From: Pseudomonas brassicacearum
GTDB taxonomy: Bacteria; Pseudomonadota; Gammaproteobacteria; Pseudomonadales; Pseudomonadaceae
Direction: 5' to 3'
Assembly: GCF_009601685.2 (NCBI RefSeq)
Contig: NZ_CP045701.2
Span: 3,782,001-3,846,000, forward strand
Length of the DNA stretch: 64,000 nucleotides
This document shows, piece by piece, positions 17,464 through 24,711 of the stretch; position 1 is the stretch's first letter, and every line of letters starts with the position of its first letter. The translations under genes were made by a program, and so were the position numbers. The notes below the pieces were generated by a model. That model had not been told where the DNA came from and searched no databases. It worked only from the letters and a program-made list of their open reading frames with translations.

Positions 17464-19044
17464 TCAGAGCGCCTCGCGCCCCGGCACCCCATCCACCAAC
17501 CGCAGGATCCCCAACGGGTTGGCATTCTTCAACGGCTCGGGCAGCAGGCTGTCCGGGTAGTTCTGGAAGCACACCGGACGCAGGAAACGATCGATCGCCA
17601 GGGTGCCCACCGACGTACCACGGGCATCGGACGTCGCCGGGTAAGGCCCGCCGTGCACCATCGAATCACACACCTCCACCCCGGTCGGATAACCGTTGAG
17701 CAGGATGCGGCCGACCTTCTGCTCCAGCAACGGCGTCAGTTCGCTGAAGCGTTCGAAATCCGCTGGCTCGCCGATCATCGTTGCCGTCAGTTGGCCGTGC
17801 AGGCCGTTCAGCGCGGCGCTCAGTTGCGCCTGGTCCGCGACTTCGACAAACACCGTGGTCGGGCCGAAGACCTCTTCTTGCAGCGCCTCGTCACCGTTGA
17901 TCAGCAGGCTGGCGTCGGCCTTGAACAACTGCGGCTGGGCCTGGCTGCCCTGCTGTTCGCGTCCGGCCAAGTGTTCGATGCCTGGGTGAGCCAGCAACTT
18001 CTGCAGACCCTTGCCGTAGCTTTGCAGCGTGCCGGCGTTGAGCATGGTCTGGGGCGCCTGATCGCCGATCAACGCCGCCACTTGCTGGGTGAAGGCGGTG
18101 AACTGCGGCGAACGAATGCCGATCACCAGGCCCGGGTTGGTACAGAACTGGCCGCAGCCTTGCACCACCGAGGCGGTCAGGTCGCGAGCGACGCTCTCGG
18201 CGCGGGTTTCCAGCGCCTGCGGCAACACGATCACCGGGTTGATGCTCGACATTTCGGCAAACACCGGGATCGGCTGCGGCCTTGCGGCGGCCATGTCGCA
18301 CAGGGCACGCCCGCCCTTGAGGGAACCGGTGAAGCCCACGGCCTGGATCGCCGGATGCTTGACCAGCCATTCACCAACGCCACCGCCGTAGATCATGTTG
18401 AACACACCCGCCGGCATCGCCGTCTTTTCAGCCGCGCGGATGATCGCATCGGCCACGTGTTCGGCGGTCGCCATGTGGCCGCTGTGGGCCTTGAACACCA
18501 CCGGGCAACCGGCCGCCAGGGCCGACGCCGTGTCGCCACCGGCGGTGGAAAACGCCAGGGGGAAGTTACTGGCGCCAAACACCGCCACCGGCCCGAGGCC
18601 AATGCGGTATTGACGCAGGTCCGGACGCGGCAACGGCGTGCGTTCAGGCAACGCCCGATCGATGCGCGCACCGTAGAAATCACCGCGGCGCAGGACCTTG
18701 GCGAACAAACGCATCTGCCCGCTGGTGCGACCACGCTCGCCCTGGATCCTGGCTGCTGGCAACGCGGTTTCACGGCAGACCACGGCCACGAACGCATCGC
18801 CCAAGGCATCCAGTTCATCGGCAATGGCCTCGAGGAACTCGGCCCGGCGCACCGCACTCAGGCTGCGGTAGGCCGGATAAGCCGTCGCGGCAGCCTTGGC
18901 GGCGGCGTCGACTTCTTCTGCCGTGGCCTGGACGAATTCATGGGGCAAGGTCTCGCCGGTACTGGCGTCGACGCTTTGCAGACGTGTCTGGCCGGCCGCA
19001 CTGCGCGCCCCACCGATGTAGTTGTGGCCAAGGATCTGGTTCAT
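17464..19044 (-). CDS. 2-oxoglutarate semialdehyde dehydrogenase (NADP+)
   Basis: A 526-residue aldehyde dehydrogenase of the long, NADP-dependent type that oxidises 2,5-dioxopentanoate (2-oxoglutarate semialdehyde) to 2-oxoglutarate, the last step of non-phosphorylative pentose and sugar-acid pathways. Visible motifs are the nucleotide-binding stretch FGASNFPLAFSTAGGDTASA, the VGFTGS turn, the glutamate in FAEMSSINPV, and the catalytic cysteine near residue 301 in GQFCTNPG. The ATG at 19044 follows AAAGGAGA. It lies 13 bases downstream of the AraD1-like gene, so the two form an operon. The exact pathway is inferred from its neighbours. Confidence 0.9.
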   Translation of the reverse strand: MNQILGHNYIGGARSAAGQTRLQSVDASTGETLPHEFVQATAEEVDAAAKAAATAYPAYRSLSAVRRAEFLEAIADELDALGDAFVAVVCRETALPAARIQGERGRTSGQMRLFAKVLRRGDFYGARIDRALPERTPLPRPDLRQYRIGLGPVAVFGASNFPLAFSTAGGDTASALAAGCPVVFKAHSGHMATAEHVADAIIRAAEKTAMPAGVFNMIYGGGVGEWLVKHPAIQAVGFTGSLKGGRALCDMAAARPQPIPVFAEMSSINPVIVLPQALETRAESVARDLTASVVQGCGQFCTNPGLVIGIRSPQFTAFTQQVAALIGDQAPQTMLNAGTLQSYGKGLQKLLAHPGIEHLAGREQQGSQAQPQLFKADASLLINGDEALQEEVFGPTTVFVEVADQAQLSAALNGLHGQLTATMIGEPADFERFSELTPLLEQKVGRILLNGYPTGVEVCDSMVHGGPYPATSDARGTSVGTLAIDRFLRPVCFQNYPDSLLPEPLKNANPLGILRLVDGVPGREAL

Positions 19045-19057
19045 CGCAAGTCTCCTT

Positions 19058-20050
19058 TTAAAGTGTGCCGATAGTACCCGGGTTGAACACCGCGTCTACC
19101 GGGGCAATGCCGTTGACCAGCGGCGCGCCGAATTCAGCCTGGCTGATTTCGAACACATCCCCCGGCTGCGTGCGGATGCCATCGGCGAACGACAGGGTCG
19201 CGGTGCCGAAGAAGTGAACGTGGACGTCCCCCGGGCGCAGGAACTGACTGTACTTGAAATGGTGGAATTCCAGGTTTTCGAGGCTGTGGCACATGTTCGC
19301 CTCGCCGCTGAGGAATTCGTTCTGCCACAGCACTTCGCCGTTGCGCAGGATACGACTGGTCCCGGAAAGATGTTGAGGCAGTTCACCTACGCGAAGTTCC
19401 GGGCCAAAGCTGCAACTGCGCAATTTCGAATGAGCCAGGTACAGGTAATTCTTGCGCTCCATCACGTGGTCGGAGAACTCGTTGCCCACGGCAAAGCCCA
19501 GCCGATAGGGTCTGCCGTCGTGACCGATCACATACAGGCCGCTGATTTCCGGCTCCTCGCCAGCGTCTTCAGCGAACGGCGGCAACGGGAACGGATGGCC
19601 CGGACGGACAACGATGCTGCCGTCGCCCTTGTAGAACCACTCCGGTTGCACGCCGGCCTGCCCGGCCTCGGGTTTACCGCCCTCCACACCCCACTTGAAG
19701 ATGCGCATGGTGTCGGTCATGGCCGCTTCGTCGCCGGCCTGCTGGTGCATCTTGTCCCGGGCCGAGGCGCTGCCCAGGTGGGTCAGGCCGGTGCCGCTGA
19801 CCAACAGGTGCGCCGGGTCCGGGTGGTCCAGTGGCGGCAGGATGCGCAGCTCACTGAGCAACCGGGCGTAGTCATGGCTCGCCCCCAGGCCCAGGCTGTC
19901 GACCTGTTGCTCAAGCTTCACACCTGCCTCGATAGCCGCCAGCGCCAGCTCGCGCACGGTGCCGGCGCCCTGCACTTCGCGCACCCGATCGCCATCGACC
20001 ACACCGACGCGGCGTTCGCCGTTACTCAATTCGAACTGAACTAGACGCAT
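19058..20050 (-). CDS. AraD1/GguC-type protein, FAH superfamily
   Basis: A 330-residue protein of the fumarylacetoacetate-hydrolase-like superfamily, in the AraD1/GguC branch found with sugar-acid genes. In this context it probably dehydrates a 2-keto-3-deoxy-pentonate to 2-oxoglutarate semialdehyde, feeding the dehydrogenase encoded 13 bases downstream. The C-terminal half carries the conserved GDVHVHFFGTATLSF and GDVFEISQAEFGAPLVNGI blocks. It starts at ATG 20050. A family A repeat separates it from the MFS gene upstream, which might reduce or process the joint transcript. Family is fairly sure; the reaction is inferred. Confidence 0.82.
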   Translation of the reverse strand: MRLVQFELSNGERRVGVVDGDRVREVQGAGTVRELALAAIEAGVKLEQQVDSLGLGASHDYARLLSELRILPPLDHPDPAHLLVSGTGLTHLGSASARDKMHQQAGDEAAMTDTMRIFKWGVEGGKPEAGQAGVQPEWFYKGDGSIVVRPGHPFPLPPFAEDAGEEPEISGLYVIGHDGRPYRLGFAVGNEFSDHVMERKNYLYLAHSKLRSCSFGPELRVGELPQHLSGTSRILRNGEVLWQNEFLSGEANMCHSLENLEFHHFKYSQFLRPGDVHVHFFGTATLSFADGIRTQPGDVFEISQAEFGAPLVNGIAPVDAVFNPGTIGTL

Positions 20051-20101
20051 GGGTTTCTCCCTGTAAACAAAACTTGAATAGGCGTAGCAGGCTTTTGTGG
20101 T

Positions 20102-20248
20102 GTAGGAGCTGCCGAAGGCTGCGATCTTTTGATCTTGATCTTGATCTTTCGCTTGAGATTCAAGTGTCTGGGGAAAGATCGCAGCCTCGTTTCACTCGAC
20201 AGCTCCTACTCAGCTCCTACACAGCTCCTACACGCAGTCGAGCGGGAG
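20102..20248. repeat. Family A repeat, copy 3, with right-end tandem
   Basis: The left end is GTAGGAGCTG, then the GCTGCGATCTTTT core with an extra short GATCTT tandem, then the inverse core, then three 11-base units of AGCTCCTACWC (20201-20233). A degenerate GGGAGCAAG tail follows. It is inserted between the MFS gene and the AraD1-like gene, inside the presumed operon. Confidence 0.8.
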
Positions 20249-20288
20249 CAAGATCCCTTGCCACAAAAAGCTCGCTCCCACAGTGACC

Positions 20289-21611
20289 TCAGGTACGCGT
20301 TGCCCCTCGCGCGCTGGCCGCGAACTGGTCCGCCGGCAGCACATGCTTGCGCTCCAGCAGGCGATAGACCACGCCGGTCAACACCAGGCCGAACACCATC
20401 ACACAGGACAGGAAATACAGCCCCGAGGCCAGGTTGCCGGTGTACTCCTTCAGCGCACCGATCACGAACGGGCCGATGTAGCCGCCCAGGTTGCCCACCG
20501 AGTTGATCAGCGCAATGCCCGCCGCCGCGCTGGCGCCGGCAAAAAAGCGCCCCGGCAAGGTCCAGAACACCGCCGTGCAGGAAAACAGCGCGAACGCTAC
20601 CAGGCACAGCGCCGCCAATTGCAACACCGGCACCGACAGCCAGGCACTGAGGAACAGGCCGATGGCCCCTAGCACATAGAGCACGGCCAGATGACCGTAG
20701 CGATCATTCAAGCGGTCGGAACTGCGAGGAATGATCAGCAAACCGATGATGCCGAAGATGTACGGCACCGAGGACACGAAACCGGTCACCAGGTCCGTTC
20801 CGCCAAATTGCTTGATCAACGTGGGCAGCCACAGGCCCAGCCCGTAGATACTCAGGGTGACCGGCAAATAGAACAACGCCAGTAGCAGGACGCGCTTGTC
20901 CTTCAAGGCGTGCAGCGGATTGCCATGACGGGTCTGGCCGTATTCCTCAAGGTCTTTTTTCAGTTCACCAGTCAGCCAGTCCTTCTCGGTCTGATCCATC
21001 CATTTCACCTGTTGCGGACCGTCCGGCAAATAACGCAGCACCGGCCAGGTCAGCAGGATCGCCGGCATACCGATGACGATGAACAACCACTGCCAGCCGT
21101 GCAGCCCCAGGACACCGTCCATGCCCAGCAAGCCGCCGGATACGGGACCGGTGATCATCATGGCGATGGGTTGGGAAAGAATGAACAGCCCCAGGATCTT
21201 GCCGCGATGGCGCACCGGGAACCATTGGGTAATGTAGTACAGCACGCCCGGGAAGAACCCGGCTTCGGCCGCGCCAAGCAAAAAGCGCATTACATAGAAG
21301 CTATGCGGGCCTTGCACGAACGCCATGCCGATGGTGATGGCGCCCCAGGTGATCATGATCCGCGCGAACCAGCGCCGGGCACCGAAGCGTTCCAGCATCA
21401 GGTTGCTGGGGATCTCCAGCAGGAAATAACCGATGAAAAACAGCCCTGCACCCAGGCCGTAGGCGGCGTCGCCGATGCCCAGGTCGGCCCCCATGTGCAG
21501 CTTGGCAAAGCCCACCGCAGAGCGGTCCACGTAGGCGATCAGGTACAGCAGGATCAGGAAAGGAATCAGTTTGAGTGTGATGCGGCGAATAAGCCGCAAT
21601 TCCTGGCTCAT
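20289..21611 (-). CDS. MFS transporter, anion:cation symporter type (sugar acid uptake)
   Basis: A 440-residue major facilitator with about twelve hydrophobic segments. The opening pattern LIRRITLKLIPFLILLYLIAYVDR and the later GAAEAGFFPGVLYYITQWFP are typical of the anion:cation symporter branch, which imports organic acids such as tartrate, glucarate or aldonates. It is the first gene of the minus-strand unit and is divergent from the IlvD/Edd dehydratase. Both probably share the operator region between them. It should supply the substrate for the pathway, but the actual acid cannot be read from sequence. Confidence 0.88.
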   Translation of the reverse strand: MSQELRLIRRITLKLIPFLILLYLIAYVDRSAVGFAKLHMGADLGIGDAAYGLGAGLFFIGYFLLEIPSNLMLERFGARRWFARIMITWGAITIGMAFVQGPHSFYVMRFLLGAAEAGFFPGVLYYITQWFPVRHRGKILGLFILSQPIAMMITGPVSGGLLGMDGVLGLHGWQWLFIVIGMPAILLTWPVLRYLPDGPQQVKWMDQTEKDWLTGELKKDLEEYGQTRHGNPLHALKDKRVLLLALFYLPVTLSIYGLGLWLPTLIKQFGGTDLVTGFVSSVPYIFGIIGLLIIPRSSDRLNDRYGHLAVLYVLGAIGLFLSAWLSVPVLQLAALCLVAFALFSCTAVFWTLPGRFFAGASAAAGIALINSVGNLGGYIGPFVIGALKEYTGNLASGLYFLSCVMVFGLVLTGVVYRLLERKHVLPADQFAASARGATRT

Positions 21612-21702
21612 GGGACCGGTCTCCGATTGTTGTTGTTATGGAACCTTGGGGATTTCTCTCGCGAATGACCGCCAGGACAATCCCTCCGTTGAATTGGACT
21701 AT

Positions 21703-21715
21703 ATAGTAATACTAT
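21703..21715. promoter_or_regulatory. Palindromic operator, left copy
   Basis: ATAGTAATACTAT is a perfect 13-base palindrome centred at 21709, in the 192-base divergent gap. It matches the shape of FCD-type GntR operators (short, AT-rich, odd-numbered palindromes). It lies about 90 bases from the MFS start, where it could cover that promoter. The likely ligand-responsive repressor is the GntR protein encoded at 23893. Confidence 0.6.
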
Positions 21716-21777
21716 TTACCCAACAACACTTCCAAACCGCACAAATTGCGCTTATGTTACGCTTCAGCTAGAACAAT

Positions 21778-21790
21778 ATAGTCATACAAT
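21778..21790. promoter_or_regulatory. Operator-like site, right copy
   Basis: ATAGTCATACAAT matches the left palindrome at 11 of 13 positions in the same orientation, 75 bases away. It ends 13 bases before the dehydratase ATG. A TTGCGC at 21746 and TAGAAC at 21769 could be a weak promoter whose start site falls within this box, consistent with repression. The promoter is a guess; the repeated box is seen directly. Confidence 0.55.
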
Positions 21791-21803
21791 AAGAGAATCG
21801 ATC

Positions 21804-23540
21804 ATGTCTGATAAGAAACCCTCCCTGCGCTCGGCCCAATGGTTTGGCACCGCCGACAAAAACGGCTTCATGTACCGCAGCTGGATGAAAAATCAGGGCA
21901 TCGCCGACCATCAGTTCCATGGCAAGCCGATCATCGGCATTTGCAACACCTGGTCGGAGCTGACGCCGTGCAACGCGCATTTCCGGCAAATCGCCGAACA
22001 CGTCAAGCGCGGTGTGATCGAGGCCGGAGGGTTCCCGGTGGAATTTCCAGTGTTCTCCAACGGCGAATCGAACCTGCGCCCCACCGCCATGCTGACCCGC
22101 AACCTGGCGAGCATGGACGTGGAAGAGGCGATTCGCGGCAACCCGATTGACGGCGTGGTGCTGCTCACCGGTTGCGACAAGACCACCCCCGCCTTGCTGA
22201 TGGGCGCCGCCAGTTGTGACGTGCCGGCCATCGTCGTCACCGGCGGGCCGATGCTCAACGGCAAGCACAAAGGCCAGGACATCGGCTCGGGCACGGTGGT
22301 CTGGCAATTGAGCGAGCAGGTCAAGGCCGGCACCATCACCCTTGACGATTTCCTTGCGGCCGAGGGCGGCATGTCCCGCTCGGCCGGCACCTGCAACACC
22401 ATGGGCACCGCCTCGACCATGGCCTGCATGGCCGAAGCCCTCGGCACCTCCCTGCCCCACAATGCGGCGATTCCGGCCGTGGACGCACGGCGTTATGTGC
22501 TGGCCCACATGTCCGGTATGCGCGCCGTGGAAATGGTCCGTGAAGACCTGAAGCTGTCGAAGATCCTGACCAAGGAAGCCTTCGAAAACGCCATCCGCGT
22601 CAACGCGGCCATCGGCGGTTCGACCAACGCGGTGATCCACCTCAAGGCCATTGCCGGGCGTATCGGCGTGCAACTGGACCTCGACGACTGGACCCGCATC
22701 GGTCGCGGCATGCCGACCATCGTCGACCTGCAGCCGTCCGGGCGCTTCTTGATGGAAGAGTTCTACTACGCCGGCGGCCTGCCCGCCGTGCTGCGTCGCC
22801 TCGGCGAAGCCAACCTCATTCCGCATCCAAACGCGTTGACGGTCAACGGCAAGAGCCTGGGGGAAAACACCAAGGACGCACCGATCTACGGCCAGGACGA
22901 AGTCATTCGCACCCTGGACAACCCGATCCGCGCCGACGGCGGTATCTGCGTGCTGCGCGGCAACCTCGCGCCACTGGGCGCAGTGCTCAAGCCGTCCGCC
23001 GCCACCGCCGAACTGATGCAGCATCGCGGACGTGCGGTGGTGTTCGAGAACTTCGACGAGTACAAGGCACGGATCAACGACCCGGAACTGGACGTGGACG
23101 CCGACTCGATCCTGGTGATGAAAAACTGCGGGCCGAAGGGTTATCCGGGCATGGCCGAAGTGGGCAACATGGGCTTGCCCGCCAAGCTACTGGCCCAGGG
23201 CGTGACGGACATGGTGCGCATTTCCGACGCACGCATGAGCGGCACCGCCTACGGCACGGTGGTGCTGCACGTGGCACCGGAAGCCGCCGCCGGCGGACCT
23301 CTGGCGGCGGTGAAGGAAGGCGACTGGATCGAGCTCGATTGCGCCAGCGGCCGCCTGCACCTGGACATCCCGGACGCCGAACTCGCCGCGCGCCTGGCCG
23401 ACCTGCCGCCACCGCAGAACCTGTTGGTGGGCGGTTATCGCCAGTTGTACATCGACCACGTGCTCCAAGCGGACCAGGGTTGTGACTTCGACTTCCTGGT
23501 GGGCTGCCGCGGCGCCGAGGTGCCACGCCACTCCCACTGA
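21804..23540 (+). CDS. IlvD/Edd-family sugar-acid dehydratase (L-arabinonate type)
   Basis: A 578-residue Fe-S dehydratase of the IlvD/Edd family. It resembles the characterised L-arabinonate (pentonate) dehydratases more than dihydroxyacid dehydratase, in length and in blocks such as NTWSELTPCN, GCDKTTPALLMGA, SAGTCNTMGTAS and CGPKGYPGMAEVGNMGLP. The three cysteines in these first blocks are the expected cluster ligands. It would convert an aldonate to its 2-keto-3-deoxy derivative for the divergent AraD1-like enzyme. The ATG at 21804 is 14 bases after an operator-like box. The substrate could be L-arabinonate, D-xylonate or a related acid. Confidence 0.88.
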   Translation: MSDKKPSLRSAQWFGTADKNGFMYRSWMKNQGIADHQFHGKPIIGICNTWSELTPCNAHFRQIAEHVKRGVIEAGGFPVEFPVFSNGESNLRPTAMLTRNLASMDVEEAIRGNPIDGVVLLTGCDKTTPALLMGAASCDVPAIVVTGGPMLNGKHKGQDIGSGTVVWQLSEQVKAGTITLDDFLAAEGGMSRSAGTCNTMGTASTMACMAEALGTSLPHNAAIPAVDARRYVLAHMSGMRAVEMVREDLKLSKILTKEAFENAIRVNAAIGGSTNAVIHLKAIAGRIGVQLDLDDWTRIGRGMPTIVDLQPSGRFLMEEFYYAGGLPAVLRRLGEANLIPHPNALTVNGKSLGENTKDAPIYGQDEVIRTLDNPIRADGGICVLRGNLAPLGAVLKPSAATAELMQHRGRAVVFENFDEYKARINDPELDVDADSILVMKNCGPKGYPGMAEVGNMGLPAKLLAQGVTDMVRISDARMSGTAYGTVVLHVAPEAAAGGPLAAVKEGDWIELDCASGRLHLDIPDAELAARLADLPPPQNLLVGGYRQLYIDHVLQADQGCDFDFLVGCRGAEVPRHSH

Positions 23541-23556
23541 CCCGTTATGAGGTACT

Positions 23557-23631
23557 GTGCAGGTGCTCGTGCGTGCTGTGCAGGTGCTCGCGCGTGCTGT
23601 GCAGGAGCTCGCGCGTGCTGTGCAGGAGCTG
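23557..23631 (+). repeat. 21-base tandem repeat, about 3.5 copies
   Basis: Units of GTGCAGG(T/A)GCTCG(T/C)GCGTGCT occupy 23557-23577, 23578-23598 and 23599-23619. A partial fourth unit runs directly into the family A repeat. The unit appears derived from a family A end with an added segment. No gene is present in the 352 bases between the dehydratase and the GntR gene. Confidence 0.8.
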
Positions 23632-23790
23632 TGTAGGAGCTGTCGAGTGCAACGAGGCTGCGATCTTTCCCCTAACACTTGAATCTCAAGCGAAAGATCA
23701 AAGGATCAAAGGATCAAAAGATCAAAAGATCAAAAGATCAAAAGATCGCAGCCTTCGGCAGCTCCTACACAAATCCAGCAGGAGCAAGCT
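23631..23790. repeat. Family A repeat, copy 4, with 8-base internal tandem
   Basis: The left end is GTGTAGGAGCTGTCGAG, then the GCTGCGATCTTT core. Six tandem 8-base units of GATCAAAG/GATCAAAA (23696-23743) precede GATCGCAGC, and the right end is GCAGCTCCTACAC. A degraded GGAGCAAGCTC tail follows. The internal expansion is the longest of this kind in the window. Confidence 0.85.
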
Positions 23791-23892
23791 CTGGCCACAA
23801 GGTCACCAGCCCCAAGGGTTTGGCCTGATGAATATCCGCCGCGCCTGCTATCATGCGCAGCACTCCCCTCGCACAGGATCGCGCCGCCTCCC

Positions 23893-24612
23893 ATGGATTA
23901 CCGCAAACCCTCCGACCGCAAAAGCATGCACGCACGCATCGTCCAGGAACTGGGCATGCAGATCGTTTCCGGACGCTTCAAGCCGGACGACAAACTGCCC
24001 GCTGAAGCCTTGTTGTGCGAAGAGTATGCGGTCAGCCGCCCGGTGCTGCGCGAAGCCACGCGGGTGCTGGTCGCCAAGGGCCTGGTGTATTCGCGCCCGC
24101 GCGTGGGCACGGTGGTCAAGGCCCGGCGGGAATGGCACATGCTCGACCCGGATGTGCTGCACTGGCTGATGCAGAGCAGCCCGCAGAATGAATTCTTCAA
24201 CCTGCTCACCAGCGTGCGCAGCATCATCGAGCCGGCCGCCGCTGCCCTCGCCGCACAGTTCGCCGACGAGGCCGACATTGCTGCCATCCGCGAAGCCTAC
24301 CAGCGCATGGAAGCGGCCCCGACCCCCGAGGCCGTGCTGCAACCGGACCTGGACTTCCACAGTCGCATCGCCGACGCCACTCACAATGACCTGCTCGCCA
24401 ACCTCTGCAACATGTTGTCGGTGGCGATCGCCGAGGCACTCAAGCATTCCAACCAGCGGCCCAACCTGCATGAACTGGCGATGCCGCGACACAAGGCAAT
24501 CCTCACCGCCATCGAGAACCGCGACGCCCTCGGTGCCCGCCATGCCACGCTGGTGCAGCTGGACGATGCGCGCAGCGCACTGAATGTAGTACTGGGCAGC
24601 GATCCTGCCTGA
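23893..24612 (+). CDS. GntR-family (FadR/FCD) transcriptional regulator
   Basis: A 239-residue regulator. The N-terminal winged helix-turn-helix (about 10-75) contains PDDKLPAEALLCEEYAVSRP and VLREATRVLVAKGLV. The helical FCD effector domain (about 95-230) has the metal-binding pattern D152/H156, H200 and H217. FCD regulators sense sugar acids or organic acids and release DNA when bound. It follows the dehydratase on the same strand and is the obvious regulator of the sugar-acid genes through the paired boxes at 21703 and 21778. It is also only 99 bases from the toxin-like gene, whose control could overlap. Confidence 0.9.
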   Translation: MDYRKPSDRKSMHARIVQELGMQIVSGRFKPDDKLPAEALLCEEYAVSRPVLREATRVLVAKGLVYSRPRVGTVVKARREWHMLDPDVLHWLMQSSPQNEFFNLLTSVRSIIEPAAAALAAQFADEADIAAIREAYQRMEAAPTPEAVLQPDLDFHSRIADATHNDLLANLCNMLSVAIAEALKHSNQRPNLHELAMPRHKAILTAIENRDALGARHATLVQLDDARSALNVVLGSDPA

Positions 24613-24616
24613 TACG

Positions 24617-24638
24617 GTGCGGTAACTATGTACCGCAC
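24617..24638. promoter_or_regulatory. Perfect inverted repeat after the GntR gene
   Basis: GTGCGGTA-actatg-TACCGCAC, eight-base perfect arms, begins five bases after the gntR stop. There is no following T-tract, so an intrinsic terminator is unlikely. It lies about 75 bases before the toxin-like gene and could be an operator for it. Confidence 0.5.
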
Positions 24639-24665
24639 AGCGCATTGAAGAAATTCCGAAACTGG

Positions 24666-24690
24666 CGTGGTCGTCATCCCGACGACCACG
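24666..24690 (+). promoter_or_regulatory. Hairpin in the leader of the toxin-like gene
   Basis: A ten-pair stem CGTGGTCGTC / GACGACCACG with a five-base loop ends 21 bases before the ATG at 24712, just upstream of the AGGAAAAGGA ribosome site. It may stabilise or control translation of the message, or be a protein-binding site. It is followed by no T-run. Confidence 0.5.
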
Positions 24691-24711
24691 AGTCCAGGAA
24701 AAGGATTTCTT

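Noticed and set aside
16921..19074. 717-residue plus-strand open frame opposite the dehydrogenase gene
   Set aside because: The minus strand carries a complete aldehyde dehydrogenase with its catalytic cysteine and glutamate. The plus-strand translation is rich in R, H and Q with no family features and runs across a REP palindrome.
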